A stretch of 39,147 nucleotides of DNA from Paracoccaceae bacterium (GTDB lineage Bacteria > Pseudomonadota > Alphaproteobacteria > Rhodobacterales > Rhodobacteraceae). Position numbers and translations under genes: made by a program. Location of the stretch: contig JABBAP010000009.1 of the NCBI GenBank assembly GCA_018607905.1, positions 1 through 39,147 of the forward strand, in the 5' to 3' direction. Shown one piece after another: positions 32,601 to 39,147 of the stretch. The notes beneath the pieces were generated by a model. That model worked only from the letters and a program-made list of their open reading frames with translations. It was not told the origin of the DNA and did no database searches. Positions within the stretch are counted from its first letter, which is position 1; each line of letters starts with the position of its first letter.

Positions 32601-34175
32601 GCGGTACATGTCCGACAAAACAGCAGACGGCGTATCGTCCCCCATCGACGCGATGCTTTCTTTCGCATCTTCCGCCATCGGGTGCAAAATCACCTCTAAA
32701 TCCTCAACGGTAAAGCCTGCTGAAATCTGGCGTTTACGCAATTCTGCGCCGCTATACAGCGCCTTTTCCTTCACCGCTGCGGTCACGTCTTCCAGATTAG
32801 AGATCGAGCCGACCCAATCCCCAAACGGGCGCGCCTCTGCCAGCGAATTCTTCAGGTTCGCGTCATGCCAGACCTTACCCTCGGCCATATCCACACCCAG
32901 CATTTGCCCCGGGCCAAGCGCACCTTTTTCCACAACAGTCGCTTCATCCACAGGAACCATGCCCGCCTCAGACCCTGCAATCACCAAACCATCATTGGTA
33001 ATCACGTACCGCATGGGCCGCAAACCATTGCGATCCAGCCCTGCCACAACCCAACGCCCATCGGTCATCGCCAACGCGGCAGGCCCATCCCACGGCTCCA
33101 TCACGCTGTTGCAATAGGCGTACATATCCTTCCACGCATCGGGCATTTCGTGGCTCAGATTGCTCCAGCTTTCGGGGATTAGCATCGTCTTCGCCATCGG
33201 CGCATTCCGCCCAGCCCGCACCATCACCTCAAAAACACTATCCAGCGCAGCACTGTCCGAAGACCCTGCCGCAATGATCGGCTTGATATCCTCAGCATGT
33301 TCACCAAAGTTCTTGGAAGCCATCCGAATTTCGTGCGATTTCATCCAGTTAGTGTTGCCTTTTAAGGTATTAATCTCGCCATTATGCGCCAACATGCGGA
33401 AAGGTTGTGCCAACCACCACTGTGGGAATGTGTTTGTCGAATACCGCTGGTGATAAATCGCAAATGCGCTCTCGAACCGTTCATCTTGTAAATCGGGATA
33501 AAAAACAGCCACTTGTTCGGCCAACATCATCCCTTTGTAGATGATCGAACGGCACGACAATGAACACACGTAAAACCCGTTAACAGCCGCACGTTGCACC
33601 GCTTTTTCAATCCGACGACGGATCACATACAACTCGCGCTCGAACTGCTCCTCATCCACACCCTTGGAATTGGAAATCAAAATCTGCTCAATCTCAGGGC
33701 GCGTCGCGTTTGCTTTTTCACCCAAACAAGACACATCCACAGGCACATGGCGCCAGCCGTAAATATAATACCCCATCTTCAAAACTTCGGTTTCAACAAT
33801 CGTGCGACAAGTTTCTTGCGCCCCGAAATCTGTACGCGGCAAAAACACTTGCCCAACAGCCATCAACTGATCGGTGTTCGGCTCATGACCTGTGCGTTGA
33901 ATTTGATCATAGAAAAACGGCACTGGAATTTGCAGATGAATGCCCGCACCATCGCCGGTTTTCCCATCCGCATCCACCGCACCACGGTGCCAAATCGCCT
34001 GCAACGCGGTAATGCCCGCCTCAACCACACGGCGCGACGGCGATCCATCCACGGAAACCACAAGCCCCACACCACAAGACGAATGCTCATCATCCTCGCG
34101 GTACAGCCCTTGCTCGGCCATCATCGCGCGCTTGGCTTCTTCTTGGGCTACCCATTTGGCGTCATACTTGGTCAT
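29643..34175 (-). CDS. gltB: glutamate synthase (NADPH) large subunit
   Basis: A 1510-residue enzyme that moves the amide nitrogen of glutamine to 2-oxoglutarate. After a 33-residue propeptide the N-terminal nucleophile Cys34 (HSSCGVG) begins the glutaminase domain; a central domain, an FMN-binding synthase domain and a C-terminal GXGXG beta-helix domain (GCGTNGCEYMTGG) follow. The 3Fe-4S cluster cysteines are Cys1132, Cys1138 and Cys1143. The conserved ISPPPHHDIYSIEDL segment is encoded through a run of ten G at 31175-31184. The ATG at 34173-34175 has GGAG upstream and lies inside the 3' end of the preceding GFA-family gene (14-bp overlap), so it is translationally coupled. The partner gltD is separated by three genes. 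Confidence 0.98.
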   Translation of the reverse strand: MTKYDAKWVAQEEAKRAMMAEQGLYREDDEHSSCGVGLVVSVDGSPSRRVVEAGITALQAIWHRGAVDADGKTGDGAGIHLQIPVPFFYDQIQRTGHEPNTDQLMAVGQVFLPRTDFGAQETCRTIVETEVLKMGYYIYGWRHVPVDVSCLGEKANATRPEIEQILISNSKGVDEEQFERELYVIRRRIEKAVQRAAVNGFYVCSLSCRSIIYKGMMLAEQVAVFYPDLQDERFESAFAIYHQRYSTNTFPQWWLAQPFRMLAHNGEINTLKGNTNWMKSHEIRMASKNFGEHAEDIKPIIAAGSSDSAALDSVFEVMVRAGRNAPMAKTMLIPESWSNLSHEMPDAWKDMYAYCNSVMEPWDGPAALAMTDGRWVVAGLDRNGLRPMRYVITNDGLVIAGSEAGMVPVDEATVVEKGALGPGQMLGVDMAEGKVWHDANLKNSLAEARPFGDWVGSISNLEDVTAAVKEKALYSGAELRKRQISAGFTVEDLEVILHPMAEDAKESIASMGDDTPSAVLSDMYRPLSHFFRQNFSQVTNPPIDSLREFRVMSLKTRFGNLGNVLDESNEQTEILVLDSPFVANAKFEAMVEAFGDTVTAIDCTFDRGAANGLRDAIHRIRSEAEEAVRSGAGHLVLTDRRQDADKIQVPMILATSSIHSWLTAAGLRTFCSINVRTAECMDPHYFAVLVGCGATTVNAYLAQDSLADRIDRGLLDCTLDVAMERYREAINQGLLKIMAKMGISVISSYRGGLNFEAVGLSRAMVAEFFPGMHSRISGIGLIGIQRKITEVHAKGWLGQQDVLPIGGFYKERRSGEKHAWEAQSMHLLQAACDRASFDLWKQYSKKMQSNPPIHLRDLLDFTSTAKAISVDEVESITSIRKRFVTPGMSLGALSPEAHKTLNVAMNRIGAKSDSGEGGEDPAHFVPEPNGDNPSAKIKQVASGRFGVTAEYLNHCDELEIKVAQGAKPGEGGQLPGIKVTDLIARLRHSTKGVTLISPPPHHDIYSIEDLAQLIYDLKQINPRAKVTVKLVASSGVGTIAAGVAKAKADVILISGHNGGTGASPATSIKYAGLPWEMGLSEAHQVLAMNNLRDRVTLRTDGGLRTGRDIVIAAMLGAEEYGIGTAALIAMGCIMVRQCQSNTCPVGVCVQDEDLRKKFTGTADKVVNLITFYAQEVREVLASLGMRSLDEVIGRADMLAQVSRGSAHLDDLDMNPLLISVDNAHEIKYNRDRPRQVVPDTLDADIVKDAEPFFKDGEKMQLSYAVQNTHRTIGTRVSSHIVQRFGMNNSLQANHLTVKLTGSAGQSLGAFAAPGLKLEVSGDANDYVGKGLSGATIVVRPPLTSPLTAADNTIIGNTVLYGATAGRLFANGRAGERFAVRNSGATVVIEGCGTNGCEYMTGGVAVILGPVGANFGAGMTGGMAYVYDPEGRFEHMLNRETLVTAAVDAGHWENQLKGLVEEHLAETGSVKAADILRLWEEEKANFVQVCPKEMLAHLPAPLTQEDGAKTA

Positions 34176-34608
34176 TTTTCTCTCCTTCAAGGTAGTCTTG
34201 TAACTTAACGATTTCTTGCGCTTCTGTGCTTTGCCCTGCTGCGGGCCACACGGGCAGCCAATCGGGCCGACGATCCACGAAAATCTCCTCGCTCATCGCC
34301 AATTCGGTTTGATCATCCAGCAACCCAACGGCAACAGATCGCGATGGTTTGCCCTGCATTTTCCAACACAAGGTCGAGCCGCATTTCGAACAGAAACACC
34401 GCTCTCCCCAATCGCTCGCATGGTACGTTCCAATGGCGCTTTCGTCTTCAAACGTCAGCGTTTCCACATGCACATTGATCAACGGCCCACCGCCTGTCCA
34501 GCGCTGGCATTGAACACAGTGACACGCCTGCAAACCTGTATCCGTCAACTGGCAGGTAAACCGCACCGCACCACAAACACATCCGCCAGTCCGTTCCAAA
34601 TTCGCCAT
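34162..34608 (-). CDS. GFA/CENP-V-family zinc protein, copy 2
   Basis: A 148-residue GFA-domain protein: CVCGAVRF, CHCVQCQRWTGG and FCSKCGSTLCW provide the paired zinc-binding cysteines of the glutathione-dependent formaldehyde-activating enzyme fold. The fold is shared by many proteins of unknown activity, so a formaldehyde role is not established. The GAGGAG site is 8 nt before the ATG at 34608 and only 2 nt from an in-frame ATG at 34614, so I favour 34608. It overlaps gltB by 14 bp and directly follows a second GFA gene. Confidence 0.88.
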   Translation of the reverse strand: MANLERTGGCVCGAVRFTCQLTDTGLQACHCVQCQRWTGGGPLINVHVETLTFEDESAIGTYHASDWGERCFCSKCGSTLCWKMQGKPSRSVAVGLLDDQTELAMSEEIFVDRRPDWLPVWPAAGQSTEAQEIVKLQDYLEGEKNDQV

Positions 34609-34613
34609 CGCCA

Positions 34614-35048
34614 TCACTCCTCAGGCGGAGGTGCGAACATCGCCATCACCTCGGCCTCTGTCATTGTGTTGTGGTCGCCCTTAAACGCATAGGCCGCTGG
34701 CTTAAGATCAATGAAAATCTCGCCCGTCATCTTCATGCCGCTTGGATCATCGAGCGACCCAAATGCGATATGATAGGTTCCCGAATGTGGGCCAGCTGCG
34801 GTCACGCAGTAATACAACGTCGAACCGCAGGTCTTGCAGAAACTCCGCTCCGCCCATTCAGACGATTTATAAGTGCCAATATTCTCGGTGCCACTGTACG
34901 TGATGTTATCGGCTGGCACTTGCACGCCAAAATACACCCCGCCCGAATGGCGACGGCACATTTCGCAATGGCACGCGCCAGTTTCCATCGGCAAATCGGT
35001 TGCTTCAAAGCGCACAGCGCCGCACAGGCATTTTCCAGTATGGGTCAT
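34614..35048 (-). CDS. GFA/CENP-V-family zinc protein, copy 1
   Basis: A 144-residue GFA-domain protein with CLCGAVRFEA, CHCEMCRRHSGG and FCKTCGSTLYY zinc sites in the same order as its downstream neighbour. The two are clearly related but well diverged, so the duplication is not recent. The ATG at 35048 has GGAG upstream. Its stop abuts the start region of the second copy, with a shared ribosome-binding stretch. It is the first gene of the GFA-GFA-gltB transcript; upstream lies a 213-bp gap containing four phased CATAC repeats. Confidence 0.88.
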   Translation of the reverse strand: MTHTGKCLCGAVRFEATDLPMETGACHCEMCRRHSGGVYFGVQVPADNITYSGTENIGTYKSSEWAERSFCKTCGSTLYYCVTAAGPHSGTYHIAFGSLDDPSGMKMTGEIFIDLKPAAYAFKGDHNTMTEAEVMAMFAPPPEE

Positions 35049-35173
35049 AGGGTCACTCCTTTTTCATCTGATCCTTCAATCAGAATGGCGCAGGCGTGGT
35101 GCCAGTTTTTGGCAGCAAGAAAAAACTGGGTCAACGCAACCGACCCATTAATGTTAACCTTTTGAAAAGTGCC

Positions 35174-35218
35174 ATACAGGGTGCCATACGCTTTGCATAC
35201 CGATTGCATACGCTTTGG
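35174..35218. promoter_or_regulatory. four phased CATAC repeats upstream of the GFA-gltB operon
   Basis: CATAC occurs at 35174, 35186, 35197 and 35208, that is at steps of 12, 11 and 11 bp, each preceded by G or GC. The second and fourth copies extend to an 11-bp exact repeat CATACGCTTTG (35186-35196 and 35208-35218). Spacing of about one helical turn places all copies on one face of the DNA, as in activator arrays or iterons. It lies about 125-170 bp before the first GFA gene. Confidence 0.5.
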
Positions 35219-35261
35219 CCACGTCACTTTGGCCGCGTTAACACTTTTGCCCTGCCAGATC

Positions 35262-35447
35262 TTAATCATCCGAACGCTCCGTCCGATTTCGGTAATGCGG
35301 CACCATAAAACAGACCGTCGCACCCAAGAAAAAGAACGATCCAGCCAGCCCAAGCCAATCCCCTGCACGGATGCCCGCCACAACGTAAATCGCGGCGCAA
35401 ATGAAATAGCCCCACCAGCCCGCCGTTATGAATCCGCGCGCAGACAT
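35262..35447 (-). CDS. 61-residue membrane protein after gltD
   Basis: A 61-residue protein with two hydrophobic segments (about residues 8-25, GWWGYFICAAIYVVAGI, and 30-50, LGLAGSFFFLGATVCFMV) and a basic/acidic tail (HYRNRTERSDD). It should be in the inner membrane. Its ATG overlaps the gltD stop as TAATG, which argues for real, coupled translation. I do not recognise a family; no link to glutamate synthesis is implied beyond cotranscription. Confidence 0.7.
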   Translation of the reverse strand: MSARGFITAGWWGYFICAAIYVVAGIRAGDWLGLAGSFFFLGATVCFMVPHYRNRTERSDD

Positions 35448-36883
35448 TATTCTGCCGCCACTGCGGCGCGCGCATTCAGGTCTTCGACAATGCTGTTTGC
35501 CGCGTCACGACCATCGGCAATCGCCCACACAACCAGCGACGCACCGCGCACGATATCACCCGCTGCGTACACGCCGTCCATCGCCGTGCGCTTGGTCACG
35601 AAATCTGCTTTTATCGTGCCCCAACGGGTCACTTCCAACTCTGGCGTGTCCCACAATGTCGGCAATTCTTCGGGCTCAAAACCGAGCGCCTTGATCACCA
35701 AATCCGCCTTCTCAACATAGTCCGCACCGGGGATTTTCTCTGGCGCTTGGCGACCCGTCATATCGGGAACACCCAACCGCATTTGCTGCACGTAAACACC
35801 CGAAACCGCGTCCTCGCCTGCAAACCCCATCGGGGCCGCCAGCCAAACAAATTCCACGCCTTCTTCTTCTGCATTTGCTGTTTCACGCAACGATCCGGGC
35901 ATGTTCGCACGATCCCGACGATACAGGCATTTCACGCTTTCTGCCCCTTGGCGAATGGCCGTGCGCACACAATCCATCGCGGTATCGCCGCCACCGATCA
36001 CGACAACTTTTTTGCCCTCTGCCCACAATTCTCCACTTTCAATTTCAGGAACTTTATCCCCAAAATTCTGACGGTTAGACGCCGTAAGGAAATCAATCGC
36101 CTTCACAATTCCGTCCAGCCCAGCACCCGGCCCGCCTAGATCACGGGACTTGTAAACACCTGTGCCGATCAGGATTGCATCATGTTTGGCGCGCAGATCA
36201 GCGAAGGAAATATCCACGCCGATGTTGCAGTTCAACTTGAAAGTCACACCACCCTCGACCAGTTGCGCATTGCGCCGTTCGACCACTTCTTTTTCCAACT
36301 TAAATCCCGGGATGCCATAGGTCAGCAATCCGCCAGAACGATCGTAGCGATCATAGATCGTAACCTGCACGCCCGCACGGCGCAGCACGTCTGCCGCCGC
36401 CAAACCGGCAGGCCCAGCACCGATAATGCCAACGCTTTCCATGCGTTCCGAATGCGGCTTGATCGGCTTGACCCACCCCTGATCCCAGGCGGTGTCAGTG
36501 ATGTATTTTTCGACCGCGCCGATGGTCACTGTGCCGTGGCCAGATTGCTCGATCACACAGTTGCCTTCGCACAGGCGATCCTGCGGGCAAATGCGGCCAC
36601 AAATCTCTGGGAACTGGTTCGTGGCTTGGGACATCTCATAGGCTTCTTGCAAGCGCCCCTCTGCCGTCAGCTTTAGCCAATCAGGGATGTTGTTGTGCAG
36701 CGGGCAGTGATCCTGACAAAACGGCACACCGCACTGGCTACACCGGCTCGATTGCTCGGCGGCTTTATCCTTAGCGTACTGTTGATAAATCTCATCGAAA
36801 TCCGAAGTGCGTAGATTAGGCACACGCTTTTCTGGCATGTCCCGTTCGACGTTTACAAATTTCAGCATCTTTTGCTCAGCCAT
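35447..36883 (-). CDS. gltD: glutamate synthase (NADPH) small subunit
   Basis: A 478-residue flavoprotein that takes electrons from NADPH through FAD and two 4Fe-4S clusters to GltB. The N-terminal cluster cysteines are in CSQCGVPFCQDHCPLHN and CGRICPQDRLCEGNC; the FAD loop is GIIGAGPAGLAAADVLRRAG and the NADPH loop KKVVVIGGGDTAMDCVRTA. AAGDIVRGASLVVWAIADGR closes the FAD site. The ATG at 36883 has GGAG 8 nt upstream. It lies upstream of gltB on the same strand, with a small membrane protein and two GFA genes in between, instead of the usual adjacent gltBD. Confidence 0.97.
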   Translation of the reverse strand: MAEQKMLKFVNVERDMPEKRVPNLRTSDFDEIYQQYAKDKAAEQSSRCSQCGVPFCQDHCPLHNNIPDWLKLTAEGRLQEAYEMSQATNQFPEICGRICPQDRLCEGNCVIEQSGHGTVTIGAVEKYITDTAWDQGWVKPIKPHSERMESVGIIGAGPAGLAAADVLRRAGVQVTIYDRYDRSGGLLTYGIPGFKLEKEVVERRNAQLVEGGVTFKLNCNIGVDISFADLRAKHDAILIGTGVYKSRDLGGPGAGLDGIVKAIDFLTASNRQNFGDKVPEIESGELWAEGKKVVVIGGGDTAMDCVRTAIRQGAESVKCLYRRDRANMPGSLRETANAEEEGVEFVWLAAPMGFAGEDAVSGVYVQQMRLGVPDMTGRQAPEKIPGADYVEKADLVIKALGFEPEELPTLWDTPELEVTRWGTIKADFVTKRTAMDGVYAAGDIVRGASLVVWAIADGRDAANSIVEDLNARAAVAAE

Positions 36884-37126
36884 AGCCTAGCTCCGCGTTA
36901 ATAGATCTATCAGAACCCGCTTTCTAAACCCAAATTTATAAACAGAAAAGTGGTATTTCCAATTATAGGGAATAAATACTTACCTAATTACGGAACTATT
37001 GAATAAATATTTTTGAAAATTGAAAGCTTTGAAAAATAATAGGACAGAATAAGTTACCTATTTCAGAGATTCACAATCCCCAAATCCCACATTACTGTCC
37101 CAGACAACGAATCAAAAAGGCCACCA
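36884..37126. promoter_or_regulatory. AT-rich divergent region between gltD and uppP
   Basis: This 243-bp gap is strongly AT-rich and must contain promoters for gltD (minus) and uppP (plus). An imperfect palindrome tatttcc-aattata-gggaata lies near 36953-36973. I see no convincing open frame. Confidence 0.4.
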
Positions 37127-37930
37127 ATGCCCCTTCTCCACCTCCTGATTCTTGCAATAATCCAAGGCATAACAGAGTTTTTGCCCGTTTCCAGCTCTGG
37201 TCATTTGATCCTTTTACCGAGCCTCACAGGCATGGAAGACCAAGGCCAATTGATCGACGTTTCCGTCCACATCGGCACCCTCGGCGCGGTCATTTTGTAC
37301 TTCTGGACAGACAGCAAACTCGCCTTTGCGGGCCTCGCGCATCTTGTGACGGGCCGTTTCAAAACCCCCGCCGCCCGCCTCGCAACGCTGCTAATCTTGG
37401 CAACAATTCCCGCAGTAATCTTCGGTCTTATCCTCAAAATTACGGGCCTTTCCGATCAACTCCGCTCCATCACAGTCATCGGTTGGACCATGCTAATCTT
37501 TGGTATTGTTCTGTATATTGCCGATCAAAAAGGCGCGGCAACCAAGACCCAATCCGATTGGAATACCGCCGACGCGATCAAACTGGGCCTGTGGCAAGCA
37601 ATCTCACTTATCCCGGGAACATCCCGTTCTGGCATTTCGATCACAGGCGCGCGCGCGATGGGCTACACCCGCGCTGATGGCACCAAAATCGCCATGCTGA
37701 TGTCGATCCCCGTGATCATTTCATCTGGTGCTTTTCTCGGAATCGAAGCCATCGCCACAGCTGACGCAGCAGGCATTCGCGACGGGGCAATCGCCGCCGT
37801 TTTCGCGTTCCTCACCGCCCTGCTCGCGCTCAGCCTGATGATGCGATTACTGCGCAGCGTCAGCTTTACACCCTACGTGATTTACCGCGTGGTTTTAGGG
37901 ATAATTCTGCTAGGCATCGCCTACAGTTAA
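37127..37930 (+). CDS. uppP: undecaprenyl-diphosphatase (BacA family)
   Basis: A 267-residue inner-membrane enzyme that dephosphorylates undecaprenyl diphosphate to recycle the cell-wall lipid carrier. Motif 1 is QGITEFLPVSSSGHL with Glu17 and His26; motif 2 is PGTSRSGISITGARAMG. About eight hydrophobic segments are spread over the whole length. Expression could confer some bacitracin tolerance, as known for the family. Its stop overlaps the stop of the opposite-strand NDUFA9-like gene by 4 bp. Confidence 0.96.
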   Translation: MPLLHLLILAIIQGITEFLPVSSSGHLILLPSLTGMEDQGQLIDVSVHIGTLGAVILYFWTDSKLAFAGLAHLVTGRFKTPAARLATLLILATIPAVIFGLILKITGLSDQLRSITVIGWTMLIFGIVLYIADQKGAATKTQSDWNTADAIKLGLWQAISLIPGTSRSGISITGARAMGYTRADGTKIAMLMSIPVIISSGAFLGIEAIATADAAGIRDGAIAAVFAFLTALLALSLMMRLLRSVSFTPYVIYRVVLGIILLGIAYS

Positions 37931-38940
37931 AAGTCGCTTGTTGTCGGTGAACCCTTAAGGTTTTTCGCGCTTTCCGTCAGCTCTGCGTATTGGCCATACT
38001 GACGATATTGATACAGGTACGATTCCACGACCGCATCAATCCCAGTTGGCGAAATACCCAAGTCTGCAAAGGTTTTAGCGCCTTCAGACACAACATTATA
38101 GACGCGAAGCTGCTTTACCTGATCCGTTGTCAGGATCGTATTTGTAAACAATCCAAGCGACAAAGTTTGCGCAAGCCCAAGGGCTTTGCCCATCAGTGTT
38201 CCTGCGAAAAACGGCAGGTTAACAACCAAACGACGGCGCCGAATAACGTGCAACATACGGTGCATCAAATCGTTCAGGCTCGCTGCTTCTGGCCCGCCCA
38301 ACTCATAAATACCACCCGCAGAATTTCCCAAAATTCCTTCACATGCCGCCTGCGCAACATCGTCCACGAAAACGGGTTGGAACAGGGTTTCACCACCCAC
38401 CAATGGCAGCACGGGGCCGAATTTTGTCATCTCTGCAAAGCGGTTAAAGAACTGATCTTCATTTCCGAAAATCACCGATGGACGCAGGATCATGGCCGAC
38501 GGGAAAGCTGCCAAAACAGCTTGTTCGCCCTCTGCTTTGGTCCGCGCTGAATCGCTGTCAGAGTCTAGATCCGCACCCAAAGCCGAGATGTGGACCAAAC
38601 GCCCAACACCTTCTTTAGCCGCCATCATCGCCACACGCCCAGCGCCTGCATCGTTCAAGGCTTCAAACGTCTGCTTGCCGCTTTCTTGCAGCGTGGAGAC
38701 ACAGTTCACCACAACATCCGCACCAGCGATTGCCGCACGTACAGACGCATCATCGCGCACATTCGCAAGGATCGGTTCGACCTGCCCAACAACACCGTAA
38801 GGGCGCACAAAAACCGCCTCATTTGGGCGGCGCACTGCGACACGCACACGCCAGCCTTCTTTCGCCATGCGCCGTGCGATATAGCGGCCAACGAATCCAG
38901 ATCCACCAAAGATGGTGACGACTTTAGGTGACTGAGACAT
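37927..38940 (-). CDS. NAD(P)-binding protein, complex I NDUFA9-like
   Basis: A 337-residue atypical SDR. The nucleotide loop TIFGGSGFVGRYIARRM is at the N terminus, followed by VVNCVSTLQ, VHISALGAD and a long C-terminal part (LRPSVIFGNEDQFFNRFAEM, YELGGPEAASLNDLM). This is the layout of alphaproteobacterial homologues of the mitochondrial complex I accessory subunit NDUFA9, although enzyme activity is unproven. The ATG at 38938-38940 has GGAGAG upstream; a longer frame from 39000 does not. It is read convergently with uppP and away from tRNA-Leu. Confidence 0.88.
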   Translation of the reverse strand: MSQSPKVVTIFGGSGFVGRYIARRMAKEGWRVRVAVRRPNEAVFVRPYGVVGQVEPILANVRDDASVRAAIAGADVVVNCVSTLQESGKQTFEALNDAGAGRVAMMAAKEGVGRLVHISALGADLDSDSDSARTKAEGEQAVLAAFPSAMILRPSVIFGNEDQFFNRFAEMTKFGPVLPLVGGETLFQPVFVDDVAQAACEGILGNSAGGIYELGGPEAASLNDLMHRMLHVIRRRRLVVNLPFFAGTLMGKALGLAQTLSLGLFTNTILTTDQVKQLRVYNVVSEGAKTFADLGISPTGIDAVVESYLYQYRQYGQYAELTESAKNLKGSPTTSDF

Positions 38941-39032
38941 GTGAACTCTCCGTTCTTCAAACGTTTGTTCTGAAATAATGCGATGTTGCGCTACCCACAA
39001 GCACTATTGCACGAAAGCAAGCCGAAACCACG

Positions 39033-39061
39033 TTGACAGCTCGCCATCCAGCCGATAAATC
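39033..39061 (+). promoter_or_regulatory. probable sigma-70 promoter of tRNA-Leu
   Basis: A perfect TTGACA (39033-39038) is followed after 16-17 bp by an AT-rich gataaatc stretch (39054-39061) as the -10 region. The tRNA 5' end at 39077 is about 16 bp beyond it. The -10 match is weaker than the -35. Confidence 0.6.
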
Positions 39062-39076
39062 GCGTCTGTTGTCTGT

Positions 39077-39147
39077 GCCCAGATGGCGGAATTGGTAGAC
39101 GCGCCAGCTTCAGGTGCTGGTGTCTGTATGGACGTGGAGGTTCGAGT
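39077..39147 (+). tRNA. tRNA-Leu(CAG), 5' part only
   Basis: The 5' acceptor strand gcccaga, the D arm (tggcggaattggtagacgc) and the anticodon arm ccagc-tt-CAG-gt-gctgg (39104-39120, anticodon 39111-39113) are present, followed by a long variable arm and the start of the T arm (ggttcgagt) at the window edge. The long variable arm and CAG anticodon identify a leucine tRNA for CUG codons. The 3' end is outside the window. Confidence 0.93.

Noticed and set aside
35045-35383. 112-codon minus-strand frame covering the CATAC array
   Set aside because: It overlaps the 61-residue membrane protein gene in another frame, has no recognisable domain and lacks a good ribosome-binding site.
36953-36973. 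Imperfect palindrome upstream of gltD and uppP as a defined operator
   Set aside because: The arms are mismatched and very AT-rich, so chance is likely in this region.

Overview
The window looks like a stretch of chromosome from a marine alphaproteobacterium of the Rhodobacteraceae (Roseobacter group) with moderate GC. This rests on family content and gene style: IalB-family, Hint-domain, DUF4139, GFA-family and NDUFA9-like proteins together with gltB/gltD, queG, rlmN, mtgA, asd and uppP. The genus cannot be named from the sequence alone. The window begins inside a tRNA-Thr(GGT) gene and ends inside a tRNA-Leu(CAG) gene. No phage, transposase, rRNA or CRISPR array is visible.

Layout. 1-1000: 3' end of tRNA-Thr, three small perfect hairpins in a row, and an AT-rich papain-like cysteine peptidase gene. 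1000-5800: an exported molybdenum hydroxylase set (2Fe-2S subunit, Tat-exported large subunit, diheme cytochrome c, four-helix membrane protein), with a divergent AraC-type regulator. 5800-7500: an acyl-CoA thioesterase-like gene and an AT-rich secreted helical-repeat gene. 7500-9860: a kynurenine catabolic pair (formamidase and kynureninase, ATGA overlap) diverging from a stand-alone Lrp/AsnC ligand-binding domain. 9950-12310: a Hint-domain protein, a secreted DUF2147 protein followed by a structured non-coding stretch, and a short reductive-dehalogenase/QueG-like iron-sulphur protein. 12390-14900: a medium-chain dehydrogenase diverging from an SDR-GNAT pair, and a possible 28-residue membrane protein. 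15200-18560: a secreted protein, asd, and a DUF4140/DUF4139 protein. 18700-22230: a small secreted-protein gene broken by an in-frame amber codon, beta-carbonic anhydrase, a small helical protein, asparaginase II and an IalB-family protein.

22250-25750: a long inverted repeat in front of rlmN, rlmN itself, then two L,D-transpeptidases flanking a CAP-domain lipoprotein, and a small membrane protein. 25750-36883 is read almost entirely on the minus strand: gltD, a 61-residue membrane protein, two GFA-family zinc proteins, gltB, mtgA, a glutathione S-transferase, queG, an SDR and a VOC protein. 36900-39147: uppP, an NDUFA9-like NAD(P)-binding protein read toward it, and the start of tRNA-Leu with a recognisable promoter.

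How the genes fit together: several sets are clear, namely nitrogen assimilation (gltB/gltD), tryptophan breakdown to anthranilate, cell-wall remodelling (mtgA, two L,D-transpeptidases, uppP), RNA modification (rlmN, queG), and periplasmic oxidation coupled to cytochrome c. Most of the window is ordinary core genome. The less explained items are non-coding or small: the hairpin triplet beside tRNA-Thr, a helically phased CATAC repeat array between gltD and the GFA-gltB operon, the 18-bp-arm inverted repeat before rlmN, two GAAA-loop hairpins after the DUF2147 gene, and the amber-interrupted gene.
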